A stretch of DNA of 64,000 nucleotides from Odiellus spinosus (taxonomy: Eukaryota > Arthropoda > Arachnida > Opiliones > Phalangiidae), in the NCBI GenBank assembly GCA_963920705.1, contig OY987238.1, forward strand, positions 13,324,183 through 13,388,182. Reading direction: 5' to 3'. Position 1 is the stretch's first letter. Every line of letters starts with the position of its first letter. Positions 46,640 through 58,627 of the stretch are shown here, one piece after another. The translations under genes and the position numbers were made by a program. Below the pieces are notes generated by a model. The model was not told where the DNA came from and did no database searches. It worked only from the letters and a program-made list of their open reading frames with translations.

Positions 46640-46937
46640 GGGAGGGTGAAGTGATTTAAAAACAAGACTGTTCGCGTATTATTAAAACATTCCGACTAAT
46701 CAAGACTATCCTTGCACCTTTGTCTTCGTAAAATATCCCCCGCGACACGTGTAGTCGTACGCACGCAATTGTGCGCGTGTGAATATAATCTAGAAAGAAA
46801 TTTATCGCGTATCAAAGAGTGCATGCCGCAACACGTGTCGCGGATGGGGATTTTATTAACCTAAAGGTACAGGGGTGTCTTTTGATTGGTCGGAAGTTCT
46901 CCTTTTAAAATTTCAAAATCAGGTTTTCCTATTTTTT
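46640..46937. mobile_element. Element Q relative, uninterrupted
   Basis: 'gtaaaatatcccccgcgaca' at 46728 is followed without a break by 'agagtgcatgccgcaacacg' at about 46817 and 'gattggtcggaagttctc' at about 46882, joining the two halves that family E separates at 37115-37540. It ends abruptly at the truncated family A copy. Confidence 0.75.
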
Positions 46938-47152
46938 GTACGGAAAATTGGAAATTCTCTCTCTCCACAAACGACGACGTTTTTTGGACGAACTCCAAGG
47001 CTGCTAGAGATATTGGCTCGACGAGCTCCCGCTCCGAAAACATCTACCGTTAGGAGGCGTACGAATCGCGCCTTTTGAGAATAACCCATACAGAGAGGGG
47101 TAGACAAGACCCGGGAGTAATAGACTTCAAAGGAGGGTTTCATCGGCTTCTG
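46938..47152. mobile_element. Family A MITE, copy 7 (truncated)
   Basis: Matches the right two thirds of family A from 'tacggaaaattggaaattct' to GGTTTCATCGGCTTCTG. The left third is missing and no target duplication is left, suggesting a deletion that fused it to element Q. Frames on both strands are shadows. Confidence 0.9.
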
Positions 47153-47904
47153 CTTAAACTAACGTTTTCATCGAATTGTTTTGAATATTTCGCTGGAAAT
47201 ATATAATTAAGTCAGCAAATATATATTCTAACTCGAGTATAGTGATAATATTGAATGTATTAATGGTCGAAATTTAGTCTTAAGTATTTTACTAAACCTT
47301 AGAAAAATTTAAATTTTGAAATATCACTATCTTAAAAAAAAATCCCGTCTTAAACATTCGCTGCGCTAAGCAATATTTTTGCTTTTATACAAAGTTAACG
47401 GTCCATAGGGGGCGCGGAGGTAGGCGGTTACGAACCCCTCGTTTAATTTACGTGACGGAATGAATTAAGTTACCCCTTTTAACGACCACGCCGCTGTATG
47501 TAAGCGTGCCAACTTATATTATACGCGACCAAGAAAAGCCGAAACCCTCGCTTAATGAATATTTTATCGTTAATTATAGCTAACCAACTCTTTCTCCGTC
47601 GGCTCCGCTCTATACCTACAGTCAAAACATATCCAATTTACACTCTTGGTTCACTATAAATCTATACCGTAAAAAATAAGGTTTTAAACGAATAGATAGA
47701 TACATTTCAAGAATGAGGAACGGAGGCTCGTCATTACATTATAAGTTTTAATTTATATAATGCTGAGCAAGAAAACTCAAAGTTTGGCTGATATAAGTAC
47801 CATGATTTGAAAGTAAAAGCGAGTAAGATGATTTCGGCATATTTAAATTAATTGCAAAATCCTACGCAGATAGGTGTGTACTTATTTAAATGGAGGTTAA
47901 AAAT
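47153..47904. other. Unique DNA; CTCF-like word
   Basis: 47380-47640 is GC-richer and unrepeated, with CCATAGGGGGCGCG at 47403-47416, close to a CTCF core but one base short. No gene seen. Confidence 0.4.
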
Positions 47905-49245
47905 TATCTACGATTAGAAACTCCCAAATGATCGACACCAACGATAACAAACTCTCAAATGATCGACACCAACGATAACTAACTCCAGAATGATCGACAC
48001 CAACGATAATAGACTCCCAAATGATCGACACCAACGATAATAAACTCCCAAATGATAGACACCAACGATAACAAACTACCAAATGATCGACACCAACGAT
48101 AAAAAACTCTCAAATGATCGACACCAACGATAATAAACTCCCAAATGATAGACACCAACGATAACAAACTACCAAATGATCGACACCAACGATAAAAAAC
48201 TCTCAAATGATCGACACCAACGATATCAAACTCTCAAATGATCAACACCAACGATAACAAACTCTCAAATGATCGACACCAACGATAACACACCCAAATG
48301 ATCGACACCAACGATAACTAACTCCCAAATGATCGACACCAACGATATCAAACTCTCAAATGATCGACACCAACGATAACACACCCAAATGATCGACACC
48401 AACGATAACTAACTCCCAAATGATCGACACCAACGATATCAAACTCTCAAATGATCGACACCAACGATAATAAACTCTCAAATGATCGACACCAACGATA
48501 TCAAACTCTCAAATGATCGACACCAACGATAACAAACTCTCAAATGATCGACACCAACGATAACACACCCAAATGATCGACACCAACGATAACTAACTCC
48601 CAAATGATCGACACCAACGATAACAAACTCTCAAATGATCGACACCAACGATAACAAACTCTCAAATGATCGACACCAACGATATCAAACTCTCAAATGA
48701 TCGACACCAACGATAACAAACTCCCAAAAGATCGACACCAACGATAACAAACTCTCAAATGATCGACACCAACGATAATAAACTCTCAAATGATCGCCCC
48801 CAATGATAACAAACACCCAAATGATCGACACCAACGATAACAAACTCTCAAATGATCGACACCAACGATAACAAACTCTCAAATGATCGACACCAACGAT
48901 AACAAACTCTCAAATGATCGACACCAACGATAACAAACTATCAAATGATCGACACCAACGATAATTAACTCCCATATGATCGACACCAACGATAACAAAC
49001 TCTCAAATGATCGACACCAACGATAACAAACTTTCAAATGATCGACACCAACGATAATAAACTCTCAAATGATCGACACCAACGATAATAAACTCTCAAA
49101 TGATCGCCCCCCAATGATAACAAACTCTCAAATAATCGACACCAACGATAATAAACTCTCAAATGATCGCCCCCAATGATAACAAACACCTAAATGATCG
49201 ACACAAACGATAACAAACTCCGAAAAGGCTAAATGATCGACATCA
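47905..49245. repeat. 31-bp minisatellite, about 43 units
   Basis: Units AAACTCTCAAATGATCGACA + CCAACGATAAC, 31 bp. The second part (ATGATCGACACCAACGATA) is nearly fixed while the first ('actctca', 'actccca', 'acaccca') varies in blocks, giving higher-order runs such as 48285-48345 and 48370-48430. Minus-strand frames 47897-48082, 47979-48206 and 48685-48882 are repeat artefacts. Confidence 0.96.
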
Positions 49246-50179
49246 ACGATAAAAAAATCCATATCAATGTGTGGTATTAATCCTTCCATTATGAAATACA
49301 ATCATTCTTCAAAATAGTCTGCTGAATAAATACGAAAAGCGAAAACTAGTTATCAAGCGTATATTGTCAAATTTTCCACTATATTTTAGCCAAATCTTGT
49401 TGGGCCTAAATTCGAGTGGCAAAGCGATATTATTTGAAGCGTTAATCAAATCTTCCTATCAAGGAGTTTCAAATTTCACGTCGGAAAAATGTAAACACCA
49501 AATTCTGTCTCCGGATTTATTAAATTAAATTTCGAGTCAAGCTTTTCCTCTTTTACAACATTGGTATGAAACTTAATTCCGTACGAAATACGCGATTATG
49601 TACGGAATAATATATACCTTTCAAGAGTGTAAAGCGATTTAACGTATTCGGTTAAAGGGTCCATCAAAACTGCTGTCTAGAAATTTTTATTTTTACAACA
49701 AGATACTGAGGAAACTCAATCCTAGTGAAATTTTGCCAATTCCAAATTATATATATTACATATATAAATATATATATATAGTTAGAGTAGCTTCCGCGCG
49801 GCGCCTTCCTACATTTATCCAAATTTATTCAATTATTCACGATGAGAAGCGAGATAGAACGTTGGATATCAAAAGCATATTGAATTTACAGTTAAATTTA
49901 AAGCTAGCCTCGACCTTTCTCTACCCTAAGTGACGCGAATCATTATGACACCATACCAAGTACAGTAGCTTGATGAAAACTGAAACAGTTTTTGATTCTA
50001 GAGTACGAACTAGCGCGATCTTACATTTCCTCACTTCATGCATATTTCAAAATCTGAATCAATCACGTCTCCCTGGCGATGGTTGCTCCGTACTAGTCTT
50101 TGGTGTACTAAAGAGAGAGTCTGTCTACCATTTTAAATTTTAAATTTGTTTAAATTGACACCAATATAAATAATTTTAA
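49246..50179. other. Non-coding, nothing recognised
   Basis: A TA-rich tract at about 49745-49780 and an unsupported frame (49733-49933). Confidence 0.45.
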
Positions 50180-50790
50180 CTATGACGTCTTTATCATAAG
50201 GATTGATATTTTGAATTTATTATAAAATTAATTATAGATTCTGGTAGAGATCAATATTGGCTTCAAATTGAAATCAATTTGGTTGAAATCGGACAATAAT
50301 TAAGAAAGTTATAAATTTTTAACTACCGGTATGACGTCACAAAGGAAATATTAAAAATTTGATGGAATTTGATAAAGATTTGTATAGATCTTAATGTGGC
50401 CTTCAAATTGAAATCAATTTGGTTCAAATCGGTCAATAATTAAGAAAGTTATAAATTTTTAACTATGACGTCATAAAGTTAATTATTTGTAATTAAATTA
50501 TATATTTTTTTTGTATCTAAATACAGATTATAAAAAAGCTGAAAATGGGCTTCAAAATGAAATAAATTAGGTTACAATCGGACCACAAATAAGAAAGTTA
50601 CGAAACTTTTAAAAAAATATCAATTCCCCCTTGAGGCTAGCTTCTTTATCAACACCAGTGTAAGAATGTTAAGACTTATTGCAGGCGCTGCAAAATATTA
50701 CATTCAATAAAATTTAAATAACTCTCTTAGTTATGGTCCAATTTCGATGGGGTTGATTTCATTTTGAAGCTTGCATTACGGTGGTTCCTA
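50180..50790. repeat. Old satellite-like array with shared core
   Basis: 'cttcaaattgaaatcaattt' + 'ggttgaaatcggacaataat' at about 50261, 50401 and (variant) 50541, each followed by 'taagaaagttata'. An inverted copy ('ccaatttcgatggggttgat') lies at about 50730. Related to the core at 29340 and 41855. Spacing is about 140 bp, shorter than the other arrays. Confidence 0.72.
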
Positions 50791-52024
50791 CAAACGTTTC
50801 ATAACCAATGAATTATAAATGTAGAATTTCTAGGAGACTAGTTCTTTAGACGCGAAACTTCAGCCCCCCTCCCTAGTTTTAGCGTAGAAATTTTGAGGTC
50901 TTAATCCTAGACATTTGCTTTTCAAATTTAATTGCTAAGCTATGTGTATCTTTGAACTCTCGTAAGGAATATTTAATTAATACTTTTCCAAAAGCGAAGG
51001 TCTTCAATTCGGTGAACTGAATCCCTTCAGAATTTTAACCTCAATTTAAATTCGAAATGTAACGTTCGATTCTGATTTTTTTTTTTTTTTTCCTATTTCT
51101 CTTAGGCGCCGACAAATGCGCTTTTGATCTTTTGACTATCTTTTTGGGGCAACCTTCAGAGTTTAAACAAGATATTCGGAGTTCATTCGAGGTTACTGGT
51201 TTAAAATAAGGCAGAGAGGTGATATGGTATTGTAAAGAGACAAACTGAAGTCGAACAATAATTTTGTCATTTTGAATTTTACCAAAAAAATAGATCACAG
51301 TCTACAAAGTTCATGGGGTCGAAAAATTTGGTAAAAAATATCCCAAAAATTGAGTTTACATGAGATGCAAACTTTTTTGATTTAAGTCACAGGAGTAACT
51401 ATGTTTATTGGGATTAATTTTTAATTATAGTCATTAATTAGACGTAACAGGAAAAATGTGGTTGGAGAATTTCGAGTTAAACAGATTTTATGGTTAATAA
51501 ATTGGATAAAATATCAATTTTGGTAATAAATGAATTTCCAAGTGATTTAATAACTGGTTTTGTCATTTTCCCTAAGCCAATTCAATAGCCAGGTTTATAA
51601 AGCATTGTGAAACTGCGAAGTCCATCGAACAGCTTTTAAATTGTCTCAACAGTGCGAACAGAGTCCTAGGAGACGGATAGAGAAAGAGCTCTAGAGCTGT
51701 AGCAAAGACGCGAGCACGAATAAAAAATTGCCATAATAAAAAGGGAATGTTGAAGTTTGTGGGGAGGTCACGTAGAAATCACTCGGCGCGTGCCCCGAGA
51801 ACCTCACTATCTGCTTAGCGTCCCAAATCACTTTTTAGCCAAACATCGCAATCCCTACAAACTTTATCCCCTTTCAGAGCCACCCCCCCCCTTCCCTCAT
51901 CCAGTGTTGAACAACAAAGCGATAATGCGAATTTTAAAATAAAGTGGCCAAAAAACGTCATCTACTATGGCTATTAATGTAGCTAAGAAACCGAACTCAA
52001 TTCGAGCCTTGTCAAAACACGTGA
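50791..52024. other. Unique DNA, no gene defended
   Basis: 51590-51900 is GC-richer and has an unsupported frame (51757-51942). A T tract lies at 51079-51091. No repeat recognised. Confidence 0.45.
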
Positions 52025-52027
52025 CGT

Positions 52028-52475
52028 AAGCCGCGTTTATACTAGACTTTGAAATCGATTTAAACCGTTTGAAAAAGTTTCGTGTGAACAGAAACCGTCT
52101 TTTCTCGAATAGATTCGAATTCTCGAAACTGCTTCGGGAACCAGTTTCGTACTGATTCGATTTCAACAACCGATAGATGAAGCTACGATAAAATCGATTT
52201 ATAAAGATAATGTATGAGGAACGATTCCTGGCGATTTGAATATCAGTTAAGCTACGTTCACACTTGACACTTTGAAACCGTTTTCAAACCGTTTCGAGTC
52301 GTCAAATCGACTTTTTTAGATATTAATTTGGTTTCTTGATCAAAGGTCTACACGGGTGACCCCAAAATCTTATTATTTGACCTTTCCAAAACGGTTTAAA
52401 ACGGTTTCAAAGTCTGTAGTGTGAACGTAGCTTTAGATTTTACCGTTTAAAATCGATTAAGAAATGCTAGTGTGA
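52028..52475. mobile_element. Family E MITE with a second MITE inside
   Basis: Left end AAGCCGCGTTTATACTAG, interior as at 37243, and right end 'ttaagaaatgctagtgtgac'. It is interrupted at 52250-52432. A further partial E unit follows at about 52535-52648 in inverse orientation. Confidence 0.82.
52250..52432. mobile_element. Small MITE with TTA target duplication
   Basis: A 183-bp element with AGCTACGTTCACAC / GTGTGAACGTAGCT ends between TTA (52247-52249, 52433-52435). A TTA duplication fits the PIF/Harbinger group. It cuts family E precisely, since 'gaatatcagtt' and 'gattttacc' are joined in other E copies. Confidence 0.85.
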
Positions 52476-52649
52476 CCGTAGCTGTAAATTTCATTTTCAA
52501 GTACTGTTTTTCCGTTAGAGGACGCCGCCTATGAACGCTACGTATCGAAACAAATCGATTTGGAAGTCGTTTTTTCGTTCACACGACTCCAGCGAAACGT
52601 TTTGAAACGGGTTAAATCGATTCCAAGGCCTAGTATGAACGCGGCTATA

Positions 52650-53080
52650 CATCTCCTGGCGCCATCTATTTAGTAAAAATTCAAATGGCTGTTCTCTGGA
52701 AACCAAGCCAAAAACGAGGCTTAGCAGAGTTTGCTTAGCTTAATTGACTTTATAAGGGGGGAGAGATACTTCTCTGAATTTTCCCTCGATACACTGGGCT
52801 CGCCATTGCACGCACAATGTGCGTAGGAGGGTGTTATATAAAAGTGTGGTACGCTTCGTGAATTTTAAGGTATAAACTGAACTATAAAATGTGTATAAAT
52901 ATAAGTAAAGAATATAATTTAAAATTTTGTTAAAGGAGAAATAGTTTCTATTTTTGTCGGATTCGGTTTATGTTCGGCTTTATCTATAATGAAGTAATAC
53001 ACAACATTTGGCAAGATTCTAACCTTTTCTACGAGTTCTTTATATGGAAGAAAACAGGCCCAGGTTTCACTAGCAATCCC
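52650..53080. other. Non-coding, nothing recognised
   Basis: No gene or element recognised. A lone hAT-like terminus begins at 53081 (CAGGGTGACCACTGAAAAT) with no partner found. Confidence 0.45.
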
Positions 53081-53183
53081 AGGGTGACCACTGAAAATTA
53101 TACATTACATTCTTATATATGTGATAGAATAATAACGTAATATAACTGTTGCAAAACGCGATTAAGAGTTGGATTCATAAAAG

Positions 53184-53500
53184 CAAGAATCCATTCAGGT
53201 TCCATAAGAATATGGGAGCATAGCTTTAGCCTCTGGTACCATCCTCCCAAACTTTGTAACAAAAGTTCGTCCGCAATTTTCGCAACATTTGTACGCTTAG
53301 ATCTTTTTTCGGTCGGCTCCATCTTTATTACCCAAAATATTACGTCAAGGTCGTTAGTGGCGCGGGTTAATAATATAATGTCAGGAGCGATTTACTTGAA
53401 AAATCGATTCGAAGCGGACGAACTTTCGCTACAAAGTTTGGGAGGATGGTTATTGAATCGCGGCTCTCCCATATTCTTATGGAACCTGAATGAATTCTTG
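53184..53500. mobile_element. Family R hairpin MITE, copy 2
   Basis: About 317 bp, nearly identical to 43157-43472, with CAAGAATCCATTCAGGTTCC and its partner 'ggaacctgaatgaattcttg'. Frames on both strands here are shadows of the hairpin. Confidence 0.9.
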
Positions 53501-54015
53501 GTAGAACCATTTCTAACCAAAACTTCTCTAGACTATATTTTAGCTCAATAACCTCCATTATATATCTAGTAGGCGATCTCCTTTGAGTTCGAATCTTCGA
53601 GACAGGAATAAAGATTTTTATATTGGGAATGTTTATTCCTCAGGGACTATACCGAAAGAAGAATGAGTTGTATACGTGTGAGAGGTGAAAATGCATCGTA
53701 GGTCTAAATCGACCTTATAGTCTAAACCCTTCTATAATAAAGAAAATATATATGAACGTTCTATATATGTTTGGGAATCGTTTTACAGCCAATTCTAGAT
53801 TCCCGCGTCTTTGACCCTAAGGAAAAAATCGATCAAAATGAAGGAGACCTACTTTCTTAAGACTATTCCGTATAAAAATAAAAAAAACATCTTGGATTTT
53901 CAAGGGAAGATGGTAAATCGCACGAAAAGTGCAGAAATATTTTTTTGTAAATAGGACTGTCCAACTAGAGGTTTCATATTTTGAATATAAAGGTTTTTAA
54001 AACTAAAAATATTGA
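53501..54015. other. Non-coding, nothing recognised
   Basis: No credible frame, array or element. Confidence 0.5.
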
Positions 54016-54019
54016 TTAA

Positions 54020-54471
54020 AGGGAGAATGAAAGGCCGAAACAAGCTATTTTTAATCGATTAAGAATGCTAAAATAATGAGAAAAACTATTTTATAATCAA
54101 TTTCCAAAGTTCCGATGCTAAGCCTTGGCTGCCTAGCTCGGTGAACTAGGCTAGCACGACCTGTATTATTTTTTTTTAATATTCGCGGCTGTTCTTGTCG
54201 CCAATCACGAGCGAGTACGCGTATTTTAAAAAAACGCGTACTCGCTCGTGATTGGCGACTAGATCAGACGGGAATATTAAAACAAATACGGCTCGTGCTC
54301 GCCTAGTTCGCCGAGCTAGGCAGCCAAGGCTTAGCATCTTCAAGTTTCGGAACTTCGGAAATTGATTATAAAATAAGGAAATATTTTTGGTGAGTTATAT
54401 TATTGTTTTTCTCATTATTTTTGCATTCTTAATCGATTAAAAATAGCTTGTTATGGCCTTTCATTCTCCCT
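54020..54471. mobile_element. TTAA-type near-perfect hairpin MITE
   Basis: A 452-bp element between TTAA (54016-54019, 54472-54475), with ends AGGGAGAATGAAAGGCC / GGCCTTTCATTCTCCCT. Arms pair for most of the length ('gatgctaagccttggctgcc' with 'ggcagccaaggcttagcatc'), closing on 'acgcgtactcgctcgtgatt'. The terminal AGGGAGAATG is shared with family B, but the interior differs. Confidence 0.92.
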
Positions 54472-54475
54472 TTAA

Positions 54476-55036
54476 ATCTTCGTAATAATATTTAAGACGG
54501 TATCACTTTAATTCGAACAAATCGAATCTATAATTTATATATAATATTTAATATAACATAGAATGCAATACCTTGAATATATTCCAATAAATATATATAT
54601 CAAATTCCAATTAGTTATTGCATCAAACTCTATCTCGATAGTTAACTTAGTTCGGGCCTAAATTCTCCACGCAAATTGTAATTCTCAAAATTCAAGGAGG
54701 AATGATATCTTTAATAATATAATTAGTTTAATTTAATGAAAACCCTTTCTATATGTTTATTGAATTAATATTTATATAGTCTTGCGACCCAAGTATATTT
54801 TGTATTATTTTATCTAAGGTTTAATATAGTGTATCAATCCGCCTAATTTTTTTCTTTCATCTAGTTATTGAACAAAAATATATAATTTAATATTTATACA
54901 GCAGCTTGACAGCTCTTGCCACAAAATAATTCGTGACGTCAGTTTTACTTTACATTTTAATACGCTCCCAATGAATGACGAAAGAAATTGGCTTTCCCAA
55001 TGAGGAAAATATTCTAATTTCGTCAAAAATTGTATA
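54476..55036. other. AT-rich non-coding, nothing recognised
   Basis: No credible frame, array or element. Confidence 0.5.
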
Positions 55037-55040
55037 AATA

Positions 55041-55319
55041 GTCCTGGTCGATTTCCATAACCGGAAGTCTAGAGACCCTCGCGAAAATTTTGGCGGGTAA
55101 AACTTTTGTCACGTGATCGTCCGCCATCTTTTTGTAGGGTGAAAATAGCGACAGACTAACCAACGCCTCCCATATTTTATCATATAGGAGGCGTTGGACT
55201 AACAACTTGAATTTGGTTTGTGGGAAATAAAATTAGAAATAGTCTGGCAGCCTGTTACTACAAAAAGATGGCGGCGCGGCTATGAGACAAGCGCCCATTT
55301 CCGGCAAATCGACCAGGAC
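55041..55319. mobile_element. Family V MITE with TA duplication and YY1-like words
   Basis: The 279-bp element has ends GTCCTGGTCGATTT / AAATCGACCAGGAC and TA on each side (55039-55040, 55320-55321), the target of Tc1/mariner-type elements. Inner arms hold CGCCATCTTTTTGTAG and CTACAAAAAGATGGCGGC. The centre has a small palindrome 'ccaacgcctcc' / 'ggaggcgttgg' (55163-55198). The minus-strand frame 55023-55205 is a shadow. Confidence 0.85.
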
Positions 55320-55321
55320 TA

Positions 55322-56405
55322 TTGAGAAAATTCAAGCAAAATTGAATCAAACAATTTTTTTAAATGACAAAATTAAATATGTGTCGTAATCATATTAAAA
55401 TTACTGAATTTACCTATCGACAACAGATATTCTAAACAATGCATTTTTCAATGCACTTAAAGATAATTAAACTAATTTGACATAAAACACTTGTTAAACA
55501 TCGCCAAAAAAAACATTATCCCTAAATCATTAGGGTTAGCTAATTATATTCATACTTTCGTGGTTAATTATTGAAAATAAATTCAAGAAGGTGTTTCATT
55601 TTTAGCACTTAGTTTCCCCTTAAATATTAAACCTTAAAAATTCCATACAAACTTATTAGAATAGTAAATTCTTTAAAACATAAATCTGTTGTATAAGTAA
55701 TTATAAGTGTTCTAATTATAAAATTCGTCTCAAAACTTAGAGAAAAGTATATAATTTTTGACGCGTTGAAATCGTTTGTTCACTAAATTAGTAGAGAAAC
55801 TGGGGGTAATTAAAACTCTTCCTATAAAGGGTGGGGGCTTGGAAAGCAAATTCTTTTTTAGTCTAGAGGGAGACGCGTATAATCTTCAGTAAAGGGTTAG
55901 GTATGTAAAGGGGTCGCCCGCTTATACGTTTTCTGGAAGCTAGGCTAATAAGGCCGGACAAGTTGGGTTGTTTAAAGCAATCTGTATGATAATAAAGTCG
56001 CGTTAGCCAAGGAATATATTAATTTTCACAGTCCAAAGACTTATAAGAGAAGCCTATTTGAAGGAGATCTAGGCCTAGCTGGTTTATCCCGTCGCCAACG
56101 TCGTTCATTCTTATAATAAGAGTTGTTAAAACTTTGGCCCAAAGTCAAGCTGGTATAAGAGACGTCAAGTCAACCTGACGTTTCGCGTGTTTGTCGAGGG
56201 TCCAGTCTTATAACTTCACCCCCCTTTTCGACTCTTCGCCCCTATTTCATTGATTAACTAGCTAGAAGCTAAGCCTCGGTTATTTATCGTAATACGAAGA
56301 AAGCTTAGGATAAAGAAAAGCGTGGAGGATTAAGATAAGGAGTGGATATCTACAACTAAACCATTTATTTGGATTAAATATTTATTTCTAATCAATATTT
56401 TAAAT
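55322..56405. other. Unique DNA, no gene seen
   Basis: 55850-56290 is moderately GC-rich and unrepeated; no frame, splice pair or domain found. Confidence 0.45.
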
Positions 56406-56408
56406 GTA

Positions 56409-56513
56409 GAGCTCGGAATTCGTATAATTTATGTTAATTGGATAAAATCTACTAAATTCTGATGTATATTATCAGTTTGATTAAAAATAGGCTATTTTTA
56501 ATTCTTGTTAACT
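56409..56513 (-). mobile_element. Family C end fragment
   Basis: GAGCTCGGAATTCGTATAAT, 'ttggataaaatctactaaat' and 'agtttgattaaaaatag' match one end of the full copies; the rest is missing. Confidence 0.85.
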
Positions 56514-56659
56514 TATAATATAATTATACTATAGAATATACACTTCAAGATGGGTACTATTTTTTATCCCCTATAAGACTTAACATTGCGTATTAATACG
56601 CGTTAGCTTTAGCTCTATTACAAAGTACGGACGGACAATATTTGACTGGAGATATAATT

Positions 56660-57110
56660 TTTTAATTATTACGGTTTGATTAAAAAATCGCCTTCCAATA
56701 GTCAAAATTTGGAAATTGGTTAAATTACGCAGTAAATTGCGGGATAATTAGGCATTTCACGGCCCTTAACTAATTTCTGTCATCGTGCAATTAATACCAC
56801 CTCTACCGACCATGGCTGATTAAACATAACGAGATCGTTAACTTATCTCGAAAATTAAAACGAACATTATTCTTTAAATCAGAATTACATCCGCACGGAA
56901 ATGATAATGAGCAAAATAAATAACAATATGGCGTTCATCGGTGATTAGGCTAATTGGTTTCCCCGTGAAAAACAACAACCCTCTCGGCATGGGACGTCCC
57001 CCTATTAGCGGCCCGTACGCTTCCCGCGAGGCCGCGTCTTCCCGCCCGCGAGTACATATAAAGCCAAAGCGCTAAGCCTAACGTAACAGGCGATACCCTT
57101 TATCAAAATC
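56660..57110. promoter_or_regulatory. Candidate conserved regulatory DNA (inference)
   Basis: About 450 bp not repeated in the window, less AT-rich than its surroundings, dense in homeodomain-type words (TAATTA/ATTAAT, 'gattaggctaattgg', 'aatgataatgagc') and with a GC-rich block at 56990-57055 ending in 'acatataaagcc'. No frame or splice sites suggest an exon. An enhancer or promoter is the best guess. Confidence 0.3.
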
Positions 57111-57655
57111 ATCTTAATAAACAAACTTACATTAATTATTCCGGTCTAAAATGATGAAATTCCTTCGATCCTCATTCTGGGCTTACGTTTGATCTACATC
57201 TTTCACTTTTAATACGATTTTACAAGGTTACATCGTGATAATAAAATTACCGATACATTTGACGACCCGGCGAATCTTTACACACACGACTCGTCACTCG
57301 CGACTGGGGAGAAAGGGAAAGGGAAAAAACGCAACATGCGCGCCTGAACGCAAAACCTAGTAACTCACCGTTTATTTATAAATTAATAAAATGAAGATTT
57401 ACGATATTTTTGATGCTTTATATTGTAAATTTTAAGTGGTCGATGAATTAAATCAGGTAATAATTACGGTAAAATATTAATATGTTAAAAATTATGGTTT
57501 TTTCTGATGAAATCCCTTTTTAACTCGAGTTACGACGTTTCGGGATAAATCATTTTGGCGCAATTAAATTGCGTTTTCTATGAGTTAGCATGGTGGGTCA
57601 AACTCAATCGCATAATGTCTTATCTACGTCCAGCCTTTTTTTAACATTTTCAAAG
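57111..57655. other. Non-coding, nothing recognised
   Basis: No credible frame, array or element. Confidence 0.45.
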
Positions 57656-57657
57656 TT

Positions 57658-57762
57658 TTAAATTAATGTATTAATTTCAAAATTAATGTATTAATTTCAA
57701 AATTGATGTATTAATTTCAAAATTAATGTATTCATTTCAAAATTAATGTATTAACTTCAGAA
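57658..57762. repeat. 20-bp short tandem repeat, about 5 units
   Basis: Units AAATTAATGTATTAATTTCA with single changes (gatg, ttcatt, ttaactt). An AT palindrome-rich unit. Confidence 0.9.
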
Positions 57763-58169
57763 TTCGTGCCAGCCTCACTTTAACATTATGTATAAATACG
57801 CCACAGCACTCGCTACATTATAATCTACACGCGAATAAAATGCCTTCAACGTTTATACAGTATAGAAATATAAAAGAAAAATTTGAAGATCTGCAGGTTT
57901 GGAAATATACGAAAAGAAAAAATAAAATAAACCGTGAGAAAGATTTGAAAGCAGTGACTTTCGGATTGCTCAGATCTACGCGTCAGTACACGCATTTTTT
58001 TGGTGCTTTAGTTTTTGACTAAAAAATCAGAAATTCTTACTCTATACCCTGAAGAAACAAAATGCAAAATGGAGCTTCAAGCTAATTTAAAGTGGTAGTA
58101 GCCACGATATAATAAATAAATAAAAATAGGGCCAATGCAACCTGCCACTCGAATCAATATTCTCCTTAA
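57763..58169. other. Non-coding; unsupported 60-codon ORF
   Basis: The frame at 57840-58022 is A-rich with no domain. Confidence 0.45.
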
Positions 58170-58171
58170 AG

Positions 58172-58627
58172 CTACGTACTACTACTAGCATTTCTTAATC
58201 GATTTGAAACGGGAAAATCAAACCGATATTGAAATCGCCAGGAATCGTTTTAAGCCTCACGCGTTCACGCATTATCTTTATAAATCGATTTATCGTAGCT
58301 TCATCTATCGGTTGTTGAAACCAGCCGAATCGGTACGAAATTGGTTCCCGAAGCAGTTTCGAGAAACCGAATCAAATCGATTCGAGAAAAGACGGTTTCA
58401 CGTTCACACGACTCTAGTGGAACGTTTTGAAACTGTTTAAATCGATTACAAGACCTAGTATGAACGCGGCTTATCGGTTGTTGAAATCGAATCTGTCTAA
58501 AATTGGTTCCCGAAGCAGTTTCGAGAAATCCAATTTAAACGAATCGAGAATAGACGGTTTCCCATTCACACGACTCTAGTGAAACGTTTTTGAAAGGTTT
58601 AAATCGATTCCAAGGCTTAGTATGAAC
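58172..58627. mobile_element. Family E MITE (inverted) with an extra terminal unit
   Basis: 'agcatttcttaatcgatttg' opens the copy, 'atctatcggttgttgaaa' and 'cccgaagcagtttcgagaaa' follow, and 'cctagtatgaacgcggctta' ends it at about 58470. Then a second partial unit repeats from 'tcggttgttgaaatcg' to 'tagtatgaacgcgg', an early step towards the tandem array at 21816. The frame 58204-58440 is a shadow. Confidence 0.82.
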
